From NCBI GenBank assembly GCA_002716045.1, contig PAZC01000026.1, positions 8,406 to 71,220 on the forward strand: a stretch of 62,815 nucleotides of DNA, in the 5' to 3' direction. Under the pieces are notes generated by a model. The model did no database searches. It was given only the letters and a program-made list of their open reading frames with translations, and was not told the origin of the DNA. The translations under genes were made by a program, and so were the position numbers. Below, in pieces: positions 16,294 to 26,000 of the stretch. The DNA comes from Opitutia bacterium. GTDB lineage: Bacteria; Verrucomicrobiota; Verrucomicrobiia; Opitutales; Seribacteraceae. Each line of letters begins with the position of its first letter. Position 1 is the first letter of the stretch.

Positions 16294-17181
16294 CTAGCGC
16301 TTCAGCCAGCCCATCGCCTTCATCCAGGCCCCGGCCCGATCGGGCCAAGTGACGACCGGATGCTCGGACGGGCGTAATCCGTAACCATGACCGCCTTTCG
16401 GGTAGGCATGCAATTCGTTGCCCTTCACCCCGGCGCGCCTGAGGGCGAGATACATTTGAACGCTTCCCTCGACAGGTATGCGATCATCCCCGGCATGGGC
16501 GAAGAAGCAGGGCGCCGTGTCCTTGGCCACATGGATTTCGGGTTGCAGTTTCGACTTCGTCTCATTGTCGACCAAGTAGGCGGGATAGATGAGTATCCCG
16601 AAGTCGGGACGGCAGGAAAAATCATCGACGTCATCAACCAGTCCATAAGTTCGAGTTTCATGATTGGTCAGGGTGGAAGCGGCAAGATGACCACCCGCGG
16701 AAAATCCGAGTATGCCGATGCGCTTGGGGTCGATGCACCATGCCTTGGCCTTGGAGCGGGCAAGACCCATGGCTCGTTGCGCATCCTGCAGCGGAGCCGC
16801 ATGCTTGTCACGGTTCTTGCGCCGAGGCACGCGATACTTGAGCAAGATGCCGGTCACTCCGATTGAGTTCAGCCACTCGCAAACCTCGGTGCCTTCCAAG
16901 TCGTAGGCCAATATATTGTAGCCCCCTCCCGGGCAAACCAACACGGCTGCGCCGGTCGCCTTGCCCTTGGGAGCGGGAAACAGGGCGATGGTCGGCTCGC
17001 TTACGTTCCCCAAGCGAATGATCTTCTTGGATCCGGGACGGTTAGGCTTGGCCCCCTCCTCACCAACTTCGCCCTTCACCTCACCGGGAGCATCTATCGG
17101 CCAAAGGGCAATGGTTTCGGTGGGCTCGATGGCACCGAGGCTGGCGACGAAACAGAGGAGAGAAGAAAGGGTGTACTTCAT
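16294..17181 (-). CDS. Secreted alpha/beta hydrolase (acetyl esterase-like)
   Basis: 295 residues with a signal peptide ([18 protein letters not shown]). Oxyanion-hole segment CPGGGY (about residues 83-88), nucleophile elbow GFSAGG, a catalytic Asp in HAGDDRIPVEGS and His in PKGGHGYG define a complete triad of the BD-FAE/acetyl-xylan esterase type. It probably removes acetyl or similar esters from carbohydrates. It overlaps the start of the upstream PQQ-like gene's stop by 4 bases (17178-17181), so the two are coupled, and it ends 4 bases from the convergent sulfatase. Confidence 0.88.
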   Translation of the reverse strand: MKYTLSSLLCFVASLGAIEPTETIALWPIDAPGEVKGEVGEEGAKPNRPGSKKIIRLGNVSEPTIALFPAPKGKATGAAVLVCPGGGYNILAYDLEGTEVCEWLNSIGVTGILLKYRVPRRKNRDKHAAPLQDAQRAMGLARSKAKAWCIDPKRIGILGFSAGGHLAASTLTNHETRTYGLVDDVDDFSCRPDFGILIYPAYLVDNETKSKLQPEIHVAKDTAPCFFAHAGDDRIPVEGSVQMYLALRRAGVKGNELHAYPKGGHGYGLRPSEHPVVTWPDRAGAWMKAMGWLKR

Positions 17182-18536
17182 TTGACGGGGTTGGCTATGG
17201 CTATAAGTTGAGTGCGTGCCCGAAAGAAAATCGCGCCTTCGGAAATTGCAGGCGTAGAAAGGCAGATTTCCCCAAGTGGGTTCTTCGAAAGAATCTTCAA
17301 CTCAGGTGTCCCGGCTTTCACCACCACGACATCACCCACTTCACTGACGTAATAGATCTTGCCGGCGGAAGCCACCGGTGATCCGGTGAATCCGCCGAAG
17401 CCAGAACCAAGGCGAGCTTGGTAGACTAGCTTGCCAGTCTTGGCCTCGAAACACGCCAGTACCCCATTATCCCGGCAATTGTAAAAGTAATCGCCGTAAA
17501 GCATGGGAGTCTGCATGTAAGCACCTCCTTTTCTGACACTCCAGGGAACCTGCTTGCTCGAGGTCGCAACGCCCGGAAGCGAAACGTCTCCCTTGGAATC
17601 AAGCTTGATCGCATAAATCGGGGCCATGCGCCCGTGCGCATTAGTTATAAAAACCAAGCCATGACCAGTTACCGGAGTGGGCACGGGGATGTCCCCTCCT
17701 CCGCGAAAGCGCCAGATCTCGGCACCGGTGCGAAAATCGTATCCCCCGATATGCCGATAACCGTTGACCAAGACTTGGGTCTGGTCACCTTCGCCATGCA
17801 CGGCGGGACTGCTCCACGCCGGTAAATCATTGCGCGCCGTTTTCCAAAGCACCTTGCCAGTTTCCAAGTCAAGCGCAGCCAGAAAAGAATTCTTCAGGAC
17901 ATCACACTGAATCAGCACCACGCCCTCGTGAATAATGGGTGAACTGGCGAAACCCCACTGGGCGCGAGGCACTCGAAAAAAAGCCGCATCCAAGATGCCG
18001 AAATCTTTTTTCCAAAGCAACTTGCCCTCGAAGTCATGACAATAGAGCCCCTCCGAACCAAAGAAGGTGACCACACGCTTCCCATCCGTTGCAGGCGTGC
18101 AGTTGGCGTGTGACGACTTGGTGTGGCGCTTGTCCTTCGGCACTCCCTTGTGACAAACCTTTTCCCACAGAATCTTTCCGGTTTTTTTATCGATGCAATA
18201 TAGTTTCCAAACATGCACACCATCTTTTTCCACCGGTGCAATCTCATGGTAGATGCCAATTTTGAGACTGTCCTTCTGCTTGTCGCTGATAGCAGTGGTC
18301 ACGAATATGCGGTCTCCCCAAATGGTTGGACATGAATGGCCCAGTCCGGGAATTGGCGTCTTCCATTTCAGGTTCTTCCCAGCGGGGACGTCCCAACTCG
18401 TCGGGGTCTCGAAACCTTCGGCGACACCAGAGGCTCCCGGACCTCGAAACTGCGGCCAATGAACGGTCTTTTCCGTCTCCTTGACGGTGACGAAACCAAG
18501 GACAGTGAGGAAGAAAATGGAAGAGAAGAACTTCAT
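17178..18536 (-). CDS. PQQ-like beta-propeller repeat protein
   Basis: 452 residues with an N-terminal signal segment ([16 protein letters not shown]). Repeated blades carry the pattern of DxxTGKxLW ([40 protein letters not shown]), typical of PQQ-type (pyrrolo-quinoline quinone-like) eight-bladed propellers. The start [13 protein letters not shown] is the common first-blade motif of these secreted proteins in planctomycetes and verrucomicrobia. No dehydrogenase active-site signature is evident, so it may be a binding or structural protein. It is coupled to the downstream esterase gene. Confidence 0.88.
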   Translation of the reverse strand: MKFFSSIFFLTVLGFVTVKETEKTVHWPQFRGPGASGVAEGFETPTSWDVPAGKNLKWKTPIPGLGHSCPTIWGDRIFVTTAISDKQKDSLKIGIYHEIAPVEKDGVHVWKLYCIDKKTGKILWEKVCHKGVPKDKRHTKSSHANCTPATDGKRVVTFFGSEGLYCHDFEGKLLWKKDFGILDAAFFRVPRAQWGFASSPIIHEGVVLIQCDVLKNSFLAALDLETGKVLWKTARNDLPAWSSPAVHGEGDQTQVLVNGYRHIGGYDFRTGAEIWRFRGGGDIPVPTPVTGHGLVFITNAHGRMAPIYAIKLDSKGDVSLPGVATSSKQVPWSVRKGGAYMQTPMLYGDYFYNCRDNGVLACFEAKTGKLVYQARLGSGFGGFTGSPVASAGKIYYVSEVGDVVVVKAGTPELKILSKNPLGEICLSTPAISEGAIFFRARTQLIAIANPVK

Positions 18537-18642
18537 GGGATAAAGGGGAAACAGTAAAAAGAAGAAGTATTTGCCTTGAAGCAGGCTGGGGTCAACAGCT
18601 AGATGCTAGGAAGAGATTACTTTAAACCCCGCAAAAGAAGTT

Positions 18643-19767
18643 ATGAAAAAAGCACTGCTCCTTTTACTCTTGGCGCCACTCGCCACCTCACTGATAGCCA
18701 AATCCGCGGAGAATGCCATAGCTGCATTGGTCGCGGTGGGTCCGAAAGGCGAAGGTAATGCCGCCGCCTCCAAGGCATGGCCGCAAGTGGCTGCTTTGGA
18801 AGCCAACAAAATACCCACTTTGCTAGCTGCCATGAACAAGGCGAACGGGCTCGGACAAAACTGGCTAAGGGCAGCCGTGGAGGTCATCGTGGAACGCTCG
18901 CTGGAAAACGGCGACAAGCTGCCGGGCAACGAATTGAAGAGCTTTATGGATGACCTTTCCAATCAACCGGTCACGCGCAGACTGGCCTACGAGCTGATTG
19001 AAAAAACAGCTCCCCAACGCGCCGCCAAGCTGATACCGGGATTCATCGACGATCCCGCACCCGAACTGCGCCGCGACGCAGTGAGCCAAGTATTGGAAAA
19101 AGCCGCCACCGAGAAATCCGCCGATCTCTACGAAAAAGCGCTGCGGGCGGCCCGCGACGTGGACCAGATCGAGGCCTCCGCAAAAGCATTGGAGGAGGCC
19201 GGACGAAAAGTCGACTTGCCCAAGGTGATGGGCTTCCTCATGCGTTGGAAAGTGATCGGCCCCTTCGACAACACCGACCGCAAGGGCTTTGCAGTGGCCT
19301 ATCCGCCCGAGAAGGAAATTGACTTCGAAGCCTCTTACCCAGGCAAGAAAGGAAAAGTGAAATGGAGCGACTTCTCCACTAGCGACCAATTCGGCATGGT
19401 GGACGTAAACCTAGAGTTCGGTGAATTGAAACAGGTCGTTGCCTACGCCCACACCATCTATGAATCCAAGGAAGCCCGCAAAACGCAATTTCGCCTCGGT
19501 TGCAAAAACGCCTGGAAAGTATGGCTGAACGGCGAACTGCTTTTTGCACGCGACGAATACCATCGCGGCATGCGCGTCGACCAATACCTCATCGACGCGA
19601 ACATCAAGAAAGGAAAGAACGCCATCTTGGTCAAATTGTGCCAAAACGAACAAGAGCAAAGCTGGACCAAGCAATGGCAGTTTCAACTACGCGTGACCGA
19701 TGCCTCGGGCACGGCAGTCCTCGCAGCCAATCGCCTGCCAACCCCCAAGGCGAAGGCTAACAAATAA
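18643..19767 (+). CDS. Secreted protein of unknown function with helical repeats and a C-terminal beta-sandwich
   Basis: 374 residues with a signal peptide (LLLLLAPLATSLIAKS). Residues about 25-200 are helical and repeat-like (HEAT-type character, for example DDPAPELRRDAVSQVLEKAA). From about 205 the sequence becomes beta-rich with WKVIGPFDNTDRKGF and later AWKVWLNGELLFARDEYHRG, which resembles carbohydrate-binding jelly-roll domains attached to glycoside hydrolases. No catalytic motif is recognised. It is 20 bases upstream of the next PQQ-like gene and probably co-transcribed with it. Confidence 0.75.
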   Translation: MKKALLLLLLAPLATSLIAKSAENAIAALVAVGPKGEGNAAASKAWPQVAALEANKIPTLLAAMNKANGLGQNWLRAAVEVIVERSLENGDKLPGNELKSFMDDLSNQPVTRRLAYELIEKTAPQRAAKLIPGFIDDPAPELRRDAVSQVLEKAATEKSADLYEKALRAARDVDQIEASAKALEEAGRKVDLPKVMGFLMRWKVIGPFDNTDRKGFAVAYPPEKEIDFEASYPGKKGKVKWSDFSTSDQFGMVDVNLEFGELKQVVAYAHTIYESKEARKTQFRLGCKNAWKVWLNGELLFARDEYHRGMRVDQYLIDANIKKGKNAILVKLCQNEQEQSWTKQWQFQLRVTDASGTAVLAANRLPTPKAKANK

Positions 19768-19787
19768 ACCTTTTCTCGATAAGCGCC

Positions 19788-20987
19788 ATGAAAACGAAAT
19801 TCACCCTTCTCCTCCTCTGTCTTGGACAATTGCCCGCCGATGCCGACTGGACGGCTTTTCGCGGCTCGTCAGGCAACGGCTTCGCCGATGCTCCCAAACT
19901 GACCACACAGATCGATGACAAGAAGAACTTGGCCTGGAAGAAGGCCCTGCCCGGTCGCGGGTTGTCCAGCCCCGTGGTGGTAGGCGATCGCATTTTTCTG
20001 ACCGCTTCCAGCGGTCCCCAGCAAAAACGCCTGCATGTCATCGCCATCAACGCCAAGGACGGATCCACTTCCTGGGAGCGCCAATTCGTGGCCACCGGAC
20101 GAACGGTGTGCCACACCAAGACCTGCATCGCCGCCCCCACCACCGTCTCCGATGGCAAGGTGATATGCGCCCAGTTCTCCTCCAATGACCTCTTTTGCCT
20201 CGATCTGGACGGCAACCTGAAGTGGCTTCGCGGACTGACCAGCGACTATCCCAACGCAGCCAACAGCCTTGGCATGTCCTCCTCGCTGGTGATTGCCAAT
20301 GGAGCAGTCGTGACACAGGTCGAAAATGACGCCGACTCCTTCACCGCGGGAATCGACCTCGCAACGGGCAAGACCCTGTGGCGCAAAGCCCGCCCCAAAG
20401 GAGCCAACTGGACATCGCCAAGTGTCTACAAGGGAGCCAAGGGCAAAGACCTCATCGCTCTCCAGTCAAAGGCCGGCCTGCTGATCGTCGAGCCCCGAAC
20501 CGGGAAAGAACTTTGGAATTACGCCGACGGCGCATCCACCATACCTTCAACCACTGTAATGGGCAGAGACCTCTTCGTGCCATCCAAGGGGTTGACTGCC
20601 TTGCGCTCTCGTGAGGACGATGGCGGACACACTCAATTGTGGCGCCAGAACAAGTTGGGGCCGGGCACCGCCAGCCCAGTGGTCTCGGGCGGCAAAATCT
20701 ACGTCGTGAACAATGCCAACGTATTCACTTGCGCCAACCCGGCCAACGGCGAACTCCTGTGGCGACTTCGCCTCAAGGGCCCGTTCAGCGGCTCTCCGGT
20801 CGCCACCAAAACCCATGCCTATCTGTTCAGCGAAAAAGGCTTGGGACAAGTCGTTGATCTAACCGGCAAGGAGGGGAAAGTAGTTTCCACCATAGAGTTG
20901 GACGAAACCATTTTGGGAACCCCTGCCATATCAGGCAATGCCCTCTACGTTCGCTCCGACGGACATCTCTGGAAATTTGGCGGGTAA
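19788..20987 (+). CDS. PQQ-like beta-propeller repeat protein
   Basis: 399 residues with a short signal peptide (FTLLLLCLGQLPADA). The first blade motif DWTAFRGSSGNG and repeated DLATGKTLWRKA, EPRTGKELWNYA, NPANGELLWRL identify a PQQ-like propeller related to the genes at 17178 and 30182 but clearly divergent from them. It is probably periplasmic or secreted. The partner upstream (18643) has a putative carbohydrate-binding domain, and a convergent cytochrome c gene follows, 11 bases away. Confidence 0.88.
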   Translation: MKTKFTLLLLCLGQLPADADWTAFRGSSGNGFADAPKLTTQIDDKKNLAWKKALPGRGLSSPVVVGDRIFLTASSGPQQKRLHVIAINAKDGSTSWERQFVATGRTVCHTKTCIAAPTTVSDGKVICAQFSSNDLFCLDLDGNLKWLRGLTSDYPNAANSLGMSSSLVIANGAVVTQVENDADSFTAGIDLATGKTLWRKARPKGANWTSPSVYKGAKGKDLIALQSKAGLLIVEPRTGKELWNYADGASTIPSTTVMGRDLFVPSKGLTALRSREDDGGHTQLWRQNKLGPGTASPVVSGGKIYVVNNANVFTCANPANGELLWRLRLKGPFSGSPVATKTHAYLFSEKGLGQVVDLTGKEGKVVSTIELDETILGTPAISGNALYVRSDGHLWKFGG

Positions 20988-20998
20988 GCGCGAAGGCC

Positions 20999-21955
20999 CT
21001 AGAAACGGACTTTCACTTGCGGAAGTTCCTTGCTCAAGGAATTGATCCCGCGGGCTGAGGCTTTGCTGTTCCAAAGATAGAGTTCGCGCAGGGACTTGCT
21101 CTTGGCCAACTTGCGCAAACCTGCATCACCCACCTGCGTCCCCACGAGATTGAGATAAGCCAGGTTGAGCAGAGAAACCAGTTTCTCCAAGTGGGCGTCT
21201 CCCACTTTAGTGTCTCGAAGATCAAGGCGCGTGAGACGGGGAAAGGTGGCGAGGAAGGAAAGCGACTGGCTGGAAACTTGGGTGCGGCTTAAGTCAAGCT
21301 TGGCAAGGTGCTGACGAAGCGGAGCAAGTTTCTTGAGCTCGCCATCGCCGCTGGAAACAGATTCGGCGAGATAACGCACCTCGAGCAATGGACTACCTAC
21401 ACCAATGGGCCGAACCAAGGCCCTTGTGGCCTCGCGAAGGCTCTCCAAAGTTTTTTTCGGGAGCGGTTTCAACCCCTTGGCCAAGTCGTCGTAAAACTGA
21501 AGGTGAGGAGGTTGGTAGATCTCTTTATTCTTCTCGGCAAATTTCTCGATACCGTCGGTCGCCCCTTCCCAAGCGCCGAAGTCAATGCCTTGGGCAATCC
21601 ATTTGCGAATAATTTCCAGTTGCGGCTTGGTCAGGGGGTCGCCTTTCGGAGGCATAACGTCATCGTCGTCGGCAGGCAACGTGATGCGCTGATAAAACGA
21701 ACTGCGACTGGGATGATTGGGAACAATTACCCGCCCATCATCACCGCCATGCAAGATATGGGCGGCTCCATCCAGGCGCAAACCGGCCTTGGGTTCCTTC
21801 TTGCGACCGTTTTCTTCATATGGAGCCTTGTGGCACTCCACGCAGCGATCCTGCAAAATCGGCCAAACCTGTTTCTCGAAATCTATCTGCCCATAGCTGG
21901 CTCCAAGTAGTGCATGAAGAAAGAAAGCCAAGGCTACTGTGCGTTTCGTAATCAT
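20999..21955 (-). CDS. Planctomycete-type cytochrome c domain with leucine-rich repeats
   Basis: 318 residues. Signal peptide (ALAFFLHALLGASYGQ), then a PSCyt1-type domain with the haem-binding CVECH (residues 38-42) and the downstream axial methionine region DDVMPPKGDPLTKPQLEIIRKWI. From about residue 205 it has four leucine-rich repeats (KLDLSRTQVSSQSL, RLDLRDTKVGDAHL, YLNLVGTQVGDAGL, ELYLWNSKASARG). The combination is typical of Planctomycetes-Verrucomicrobia; its electron-transfer partner is unknown. It is convergent with the PQQ-like gene and divergent from the DUF6807 gene. Confidence 0.9.
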   Translation of the reverse strand: MITKRTVALAFFLHALLGASYGQIDFEKQVWPILQDRCVECHKAPYEENGRKKEPKAGLRLDGAAHILHGGDDGRVIVPNHPSRSSFYQRITLPADDDDVMPPKGDPLTKPQLEIIRKWIAQGIDFGAWEGATDGIEKFAEKNKEIYQPPHLQFYDDLAKGLKPLPKKTLESLREATRALVRPIGVGSPLLEVRYLAESVSSGDGELKKLAPLRQHLAKLDLSRTQVSSQSLSFLATFPRLTRLDLRDTKVGDAHLEKLVSLLNLAYLNLVGTQVGDAGLRKLAKSKSLRELYLWNSKASARGINSLSKELPQVKVRF

Positions 21956-22115
21956 TACCTCAAAAATAGGCTGATACGATCAAAAGACCAGTTTCATTTG
22001 CATGAAGTCCGAGGAAAGTAAATGAAAGGCGAAGCTCAGATTGCGCTTGGAAAATTCGGTGGCCGCTCTTTTGCTCGATGCATTCATAACTCATTCAACC
22101 TCGAAACTTAATCCC

Positions 22116-23063
22116 ATGACCAAACGGATTCTCTTCTTACTTGCTCCTGCCCTAATAATTTTCGGCCTCCCTGTCTTTGCGGAAAAGGGATTTCAATGGA
22201 AAGACGATTCAGGCAAACACGTCGACTTGCTAAAGGACGGCAAAAAAATTGCCCGCTACGTCTACGAGCGAATGGACCCCAAGGATCGCGAACGCACCTA
22301 CAAGCCCTTCCATCACGTATACCAATCCAACGGCAAGGATTTCCTGACCAAGGGACCCGGCGGCCGCTACACCCACCATCGAGGTATATATTTTGGGTTT
22401 TCAAAATGCTCTGCCCAAGACAAAAGCGGGAAGAAAGTAAGCGTGGACACCTGGCACTGCAAGCGGGGCTACCAAACGCATGAAAAATTCGTGACCCAAG
22501 AAGGTGGTGAAAAAGCGATCCAGAAGGTCGAGATCGCCTGGCGAGTCGACGATGGTACAATATTCGCAACCGAACACCGGCAATTGATTTTCTCCCACCG
22601 CGGTGACGGCTCGCTCCAAGTCGACTTCAAATCCAAGCTGAGCACGACTCAAGACAAGGTCGGACTGGATGGGGATCCCCAACATGCTGGGTTTCAGTTC
22701 CGGGCCTCAAACGAGGTGGCCGCGTCCACTGCCAAGCAAACCTATTACGTTCGCCCAAACGACGGCAAGGACGCCGAAGGCTCCACCAAGAACTGGCCCG
22801 GCAACAAGGACATGAAGGACCTTCTCTGGAAGGGGCAAAGCGTGGTGGTCGGAGGAAATCGATACTTCACGGTATACCTTGATCATCCATCCAATCCGAA
22901 ACCTGCCTTCTACAGCGAAAGGGACTACGGGCGATTCGGTTCTTACTTCAAGGCGCAGATCACAGCGGAAAAACCGCTCGCCGTGAAATACCGAATCATT
23001 ATCAAGCAAGGGGAACGGAATAAGGAGGAGTGCGTCGCCCTCAGCAAGGAATTCCTCAAATAG
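22116..23063 (+). CDS. DUF6807 (PmoA-like) family secreted protein
   Basis: 315 residues from the ATG at 22116, which gives a normal signal peptide (ILFLLAPALIIFGLPVFA). The conserved blocks PFHHVYQSNGK, YTHHRGIYFGFSK, VDTWHCKRGYQ and YFTVYLDHPSNP with YGRFGSYF match the PmoA-like/DUF6807 family common in verrucomicrobial and planctomycete secretomes. The function is not established; the name refers to a superficial link with methane oxygenase subunits and should not be taken as activity. The earlier start at 22041 only adds upstream leader sequence. Confidence 0.85.
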   Translation: MTKRILFLLAPALIIFGLPVFAEKGFQWKDDSGKHVDLLKDGKKIARYVYERMDPKDRERTYKPFHHVYQSNGKDFLTKGPGGRYTHHRGIYFGFSKCSAQDKSGKKVSVDTWHCKRGYQTHEKFVTQEGGEKAIQKVEIAWRVDDGTIFATEHRQLIFSHRGDGSLQVDFKSKLSTTQDKVGLDGDPQHAGFQFRASNEVAASTAKQTYYVRPNDGKDAEGSTKNWPGNKDMKDLLWKGQSVVVGGNRYFTVYLDHPSNPKPAFYSERDYGRFGSYFKAQITAEKPLAVKYRIIIKQGERNKEECVALSKEFLK

Positions 23064-23150
23064 CTCGATAAAGAAGCCCTCGTTTTTTATCGCACTCCTG
23101 GCCATTTAGTGCATTATGTATTTTTTCTTTAGGAGGGATTGGTAAATATT

Positions 23151-24314
23151 ATGTTTCCTAACATACCGTTTAGACGCGTGGACTGGATCAGCAGTTCGTT
23201 CCTGATTGGAACGTTATTGCTCACAATCACGGCCGTACCGTGGTACCTTCTCACTTTTGAGTGGGATTGGTTCATGTTCGGAATGTTCGTCGTACTTTAC
23301 ATGTGCGTCGGACTAAGCATTACGGTGGGCTATCATCGCTTGTTCTCCCATCGTGCATTCAAGGCAAAGAAACCAATACGCATCTTCACTTTGATCTTCG
23401 GGGCAGCCGCTTTCGAAAATTCCGTCTTGGAATGGTGCTCCGATCACCGCAATCACCACAAGCACGTCGACACCGACGACGACCCCTACGATATATCGAA
23501 AGGCTTTTTCTGGGCCCATATCGGCTGGATACTCTTCAAGCTGAAGACACCGCCCCCTCTGGACAACGTAAATGACTTGAAGAAAGATCCTTGGATCGTG
23601 TGGCAGCATAAGTGGGTGCATCTCATTGCCTTCACAATCGGGTTCGGTCTCCCCACTTTACTGGGCTATATATATGCGGACCTAACTGGAGCAATGTCTG
23701 CTTCCCAAGGCCTGCTTGGAGGCTTTCTCATAGGTGGAGTCGCTCGCGTGACTTGCGTTCAACACTCCACTTTCTTCATCAATTCGCTTTGTCACATGGT
23801 GGGCAAGCAAACCTATTCCAGCGAATGTTCCGCCCGTGATCACTGGACGATGGCGATCTTTACCTTTGGTGAAGGTTATCACAATTATCATCATCACTTC
23901 CAATGGGACTACCGCAATGGAGTGAAGCCTTGGCATATCGATCCCTCCAAGTGGCTCATTTGGGTACTGTCCAAAATTGGCATGACAAGTGATCTTAAGC
24001 GAGTCTCCAACGAAAAGATTTTGCTCGCCGAGGTACGCGAGGCCCAGCGCAGGTACGCTGAAAAAATGCCTGGCTTCGAAGCTTCGGGACTGGAAGGCGA
24101 ACAAACTTGGGACAGGGCCCTGATCAGCCTCAAGGAATTCGAGCAGAGAATCTTGGAAATTTACGAGGAATTGAGGGAAGCGGTTCAGGAAAAGTTGGCC
24201 CTTTCCAAATCCACCTTGCGCTCACTAAGACCGGAACTGCGCAAAGCCATCGAGTACTTGGACTACCTCAGCAACCTACAAGGAACCCTCGTCCGGCAGG
24301 TCGCGGCAGGCTAA
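23151..24314 (+). CDS. Acyl-CoA/acyl-lipid delta-9 desaturase
   Basis: 387 residues from the ATG at 23151. Three histidine boxes of membrane di-iron desaturases are present: HRLFSH (near 60), HRNHHKH (near 97) and YHNYHHH (near 240). Four membrane segments flank them. A good Shine-Dalgarno AGGAGG lies at 23131-23136, 14 bases upstream; a TTG at 23139 is too close to it. The C-terminal ~110 residues form a helical extension (for example EEIYEELREAVQEKLALSKS-like region) beyond the catalytic part, which is longer than in many bacterial desaturases. It introduces a double bond into saturated acyl chains. Confidence 0.93.
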   Translation: MFPNIPFRRVDWISSSFLIGTLLLTITAVPWYLLTFEWDWFMFGMFVVLYMCVGLSITVGYHRLFSHRAFKAKKPIRIFTLIFGAAAFENSVLEWCSDHRNHHKHVDTDDDPYDISKGFFWAHIGWILFKLKTPPPLDNVNDLKKDPWIVWQHKWVHLIAFTIGFGLPTLLGYIYADLTGAMSASQGLLGGFLIGGVARVTCVQHSTFFINSLCHMVGKQTYSSECSARDHWTMAIFTFGEGYHNYHHHFQWDYRNGVKPWHIDPSKWLIWVLSKIGMTSDLKRVSNEKILLAEVREAQRRYAEKMPGFEASGLEGEQTWDRALISLKEFEQRILEIYEELREAVQEKLALSKSTLRSLRPELRKAIEYLDYLSNLQGTLVRQVAAG

Positions 24315-24329
24315 GCTTCCACTATACGG

Positions 24330-24761
24330 ATGGCCAAGCCCCAAAAAGCCTTGGTCGCCACCATGCGAGTCATGGGAGGCTCTATGATGCTCGCAATAAT
24401 TGCTGCATTCATGCCAGACGCTTGGTTGGAGGCAGCGGTCGAAAAAGTGGATTCAAGCGTTCCCTTGGGACCGATGGTAGAGTACATGGCGAGGGGGTGG
24501 TCTGCCTTTTATTTCATGCTGGGCGGACTCATTTGGTTGTTCTCGACCGACCTGCCTCGCTATCTGCCTGCCACTCGTTGGACGTCTTGGTGTTACACCT
24601 GGATCAACGGAGCCTTCCTGTTGGTGATCGGTTGGCTCTATGCAAACGGTGGGAGCTGGGATTGGTTCTTCTGGGTAATCCTGTTCGACGTCGCGGTCGC
24701 TTTCCTTTTCGGGTTAGCGATCCTGCTAATGTCCCGAAAAGTTACCGAGGCTTCCGCCTGA
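24330..24761 (+). CDS. Hypothetical multi-spanning membrane protein
   Basis: 143 residues with about four hydrophobic segments (near residues 14-28, 56-72, 88-104 and 110-132). No family is recognised. It starts 15 bases after the desaturase stop on the same strand, so it is likely co-transcribed and may be a membrane partner, but nothing in its sequence shows a function. It ends close to the convergent ThuA-like gene. Confidence 0.7.
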   Translation: MAKPQKALVATMRVMGGSMMLAIIAAFMPDAWLEAAVEKVDSSVPLGPMVEYMARGWSAFYFMLGGLIWLFSTDLPRYLPATRWTSWCYTWINGAFLLVIGWLYANGGSWDWFFWVILFDVAVAFLFGLAILLMSRKVTEASA

Positions 24762-24797
24762 TAGAATCCAACCCGAAGGGCCGCAGCTTGTCAGGCG

Positions 24798-25850
24798 CTA
24801 CTTCTTGCGAGGCCGAAAGTCCCACTTTGGCGTACCCTTGGGATCCGGAGCCGCAGGGGTCTTGCCCAAGCCATAGTCCTCGGCCTGCATGTCTTGACCG
24901 GGCCAAAAGGCCTTGTCGCGAATGAATCCGTAGAAAGAAGGATAGAAAGGGTCCACGTAATCGACGTCTGCCTTCTTGGGGACATCCAATCCAGTCAAGT
25001 GATATACCGCATTCACGAGCAAACGGCGAAGGTCTTCGCTCACCAAGTCCACTGAAGCGCCCATGGTAGTGCAGAAGGTGGTGCCTTTCTTGCCCGCTGG
25101 AGATTCATAGGGATGAAGCCAAGCCAAGGGTTGCATGGGATCGTTCTGCTTGCCCTCCACGTTGGGTGACTTCGGGTCGAGCGTCGTGGTCACGGCCCCG
25201 CGAAGAAGAATGGTGTCCCGCTCCGGCGTGACTCGTCGAATGCCGTATACGTCGGATGGGCCGAATACGTCTTTAACGCCATGAAGAATCGGATGCGATG
25301 CATTGGCTTTCTCAATCACGCCGCGTGCTCCTTGCCGCTTGTGCCCGCCATGGTGACTGACCCAGCCTTCTCCCATCACCAGTGGGCCAAATGCACCGTA
25401 GGAAATCTTGCCCCCGAAAGAACCACCTCCGGTGAAGGCGTGGGTGGCCGTGCGTATGCCGATGACCGGCTTGCCCGCGTCGAGAAACTTCGTGACGTGC
25501 TTGGCATCCTCCGCGCTGGGGCGACGGAAACGAGTACCTGTGAGCATGAGGTCGGCAGAGTCGAGATGCTCCCAACCGCGCACGCCTGCTTGGTTGTTGG
25601 GATCAATGTGCTTTCCCTCGTTGTCCCAGGCAAAAAGCACTTTGCAATGGAAGCCATGTTTCTGGGAAAGGATCTTGGCCAGCATGGGCATGCTCTCCTC
25701 GGTGCGATATTCCTCGTCGCCCGCAATAAGCACGATGGTCTTGCCTTTACCGGGGCCCTTGCCTCCCTTGAGTTCGAGAATTTCCTTGCCCGCAAAGGAA
25801 GTGAGAAAGGCCAAGAAATAGGAAAGAAATAGGAAAACTGTTTTTTTCAT
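24798..25850 (-). CDS. Secreted ThuA-like domain protein
   Basis: 350 residues from the ATG at 25850 (MKKTVFLFLSYFLAFLTSFA signal peptide). The glutamine-amidotransferase-like fold of ThuA is seen in TIVLIAGDEEYRTEESMPML, ADLMLTGTRFRRPS and AGKPVIGIRTATHAF, with GEGWVSHHGGHK later. ThuA domains are linked to trehalose or other sugar metabolism and are abundant in planctomycetes/verrucomicrobia; the precise reaction is unknown. An upstream start at 25910 is possible but would not encode a signal peptide at its N-terminus. Confidence 0.87.
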   Translation of the reverse strand: MKKTVFLFLSYFLAFLTSFAGKEILELKGGKGPGKGKTIVLIAGDEEYRTEESMPMLAKILSQKHGFHCKVLFAWDNEGKHIDPNNQAGVRGWEHLDSADLMLTGTRFRRPSAEDAKHVTKFLDAGKPVIGIRTATHAFTGGGSFGGKISYGAFGPLVMGEGWVSHHGGHKRQGARGVIEKANASHPILHGVKDVFGPSDVYGIRRVTPERDTILLRGAVTTTLDPKSPNVEGKQNDPMQPLAWLHPYESPAGKKGTTFCTTMGASVDLVSEDLRRLLVNAVYHLTGLDVPKKADVDYVDPFYPSFYGFIRDKAFWPGQDMQAEDYGLGKTPAAPDPKGTPKWDFRPRKK

Positions 25851-26000
25851 GAGGGATTTGAATTGGGAAACAGGTAATTTTGTAAGACAGTCCAAGAATA
25901 CGCCTCTCATAATCTAAAACGTCAAGCGATCTTCAAGCTTGATCAAACAAAGACTTTCGGAAGGCTTGCCCTTTCCCAGAGCTTCCCTATCCACTCCACC

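Noticed and set aside
23066-23092. CGATAAA...TTTATCG hairpin after the DUF6807 gene as terminator
   Set aside because: Only 7 A/T-rich pairs with a long loop; too weak to claim.
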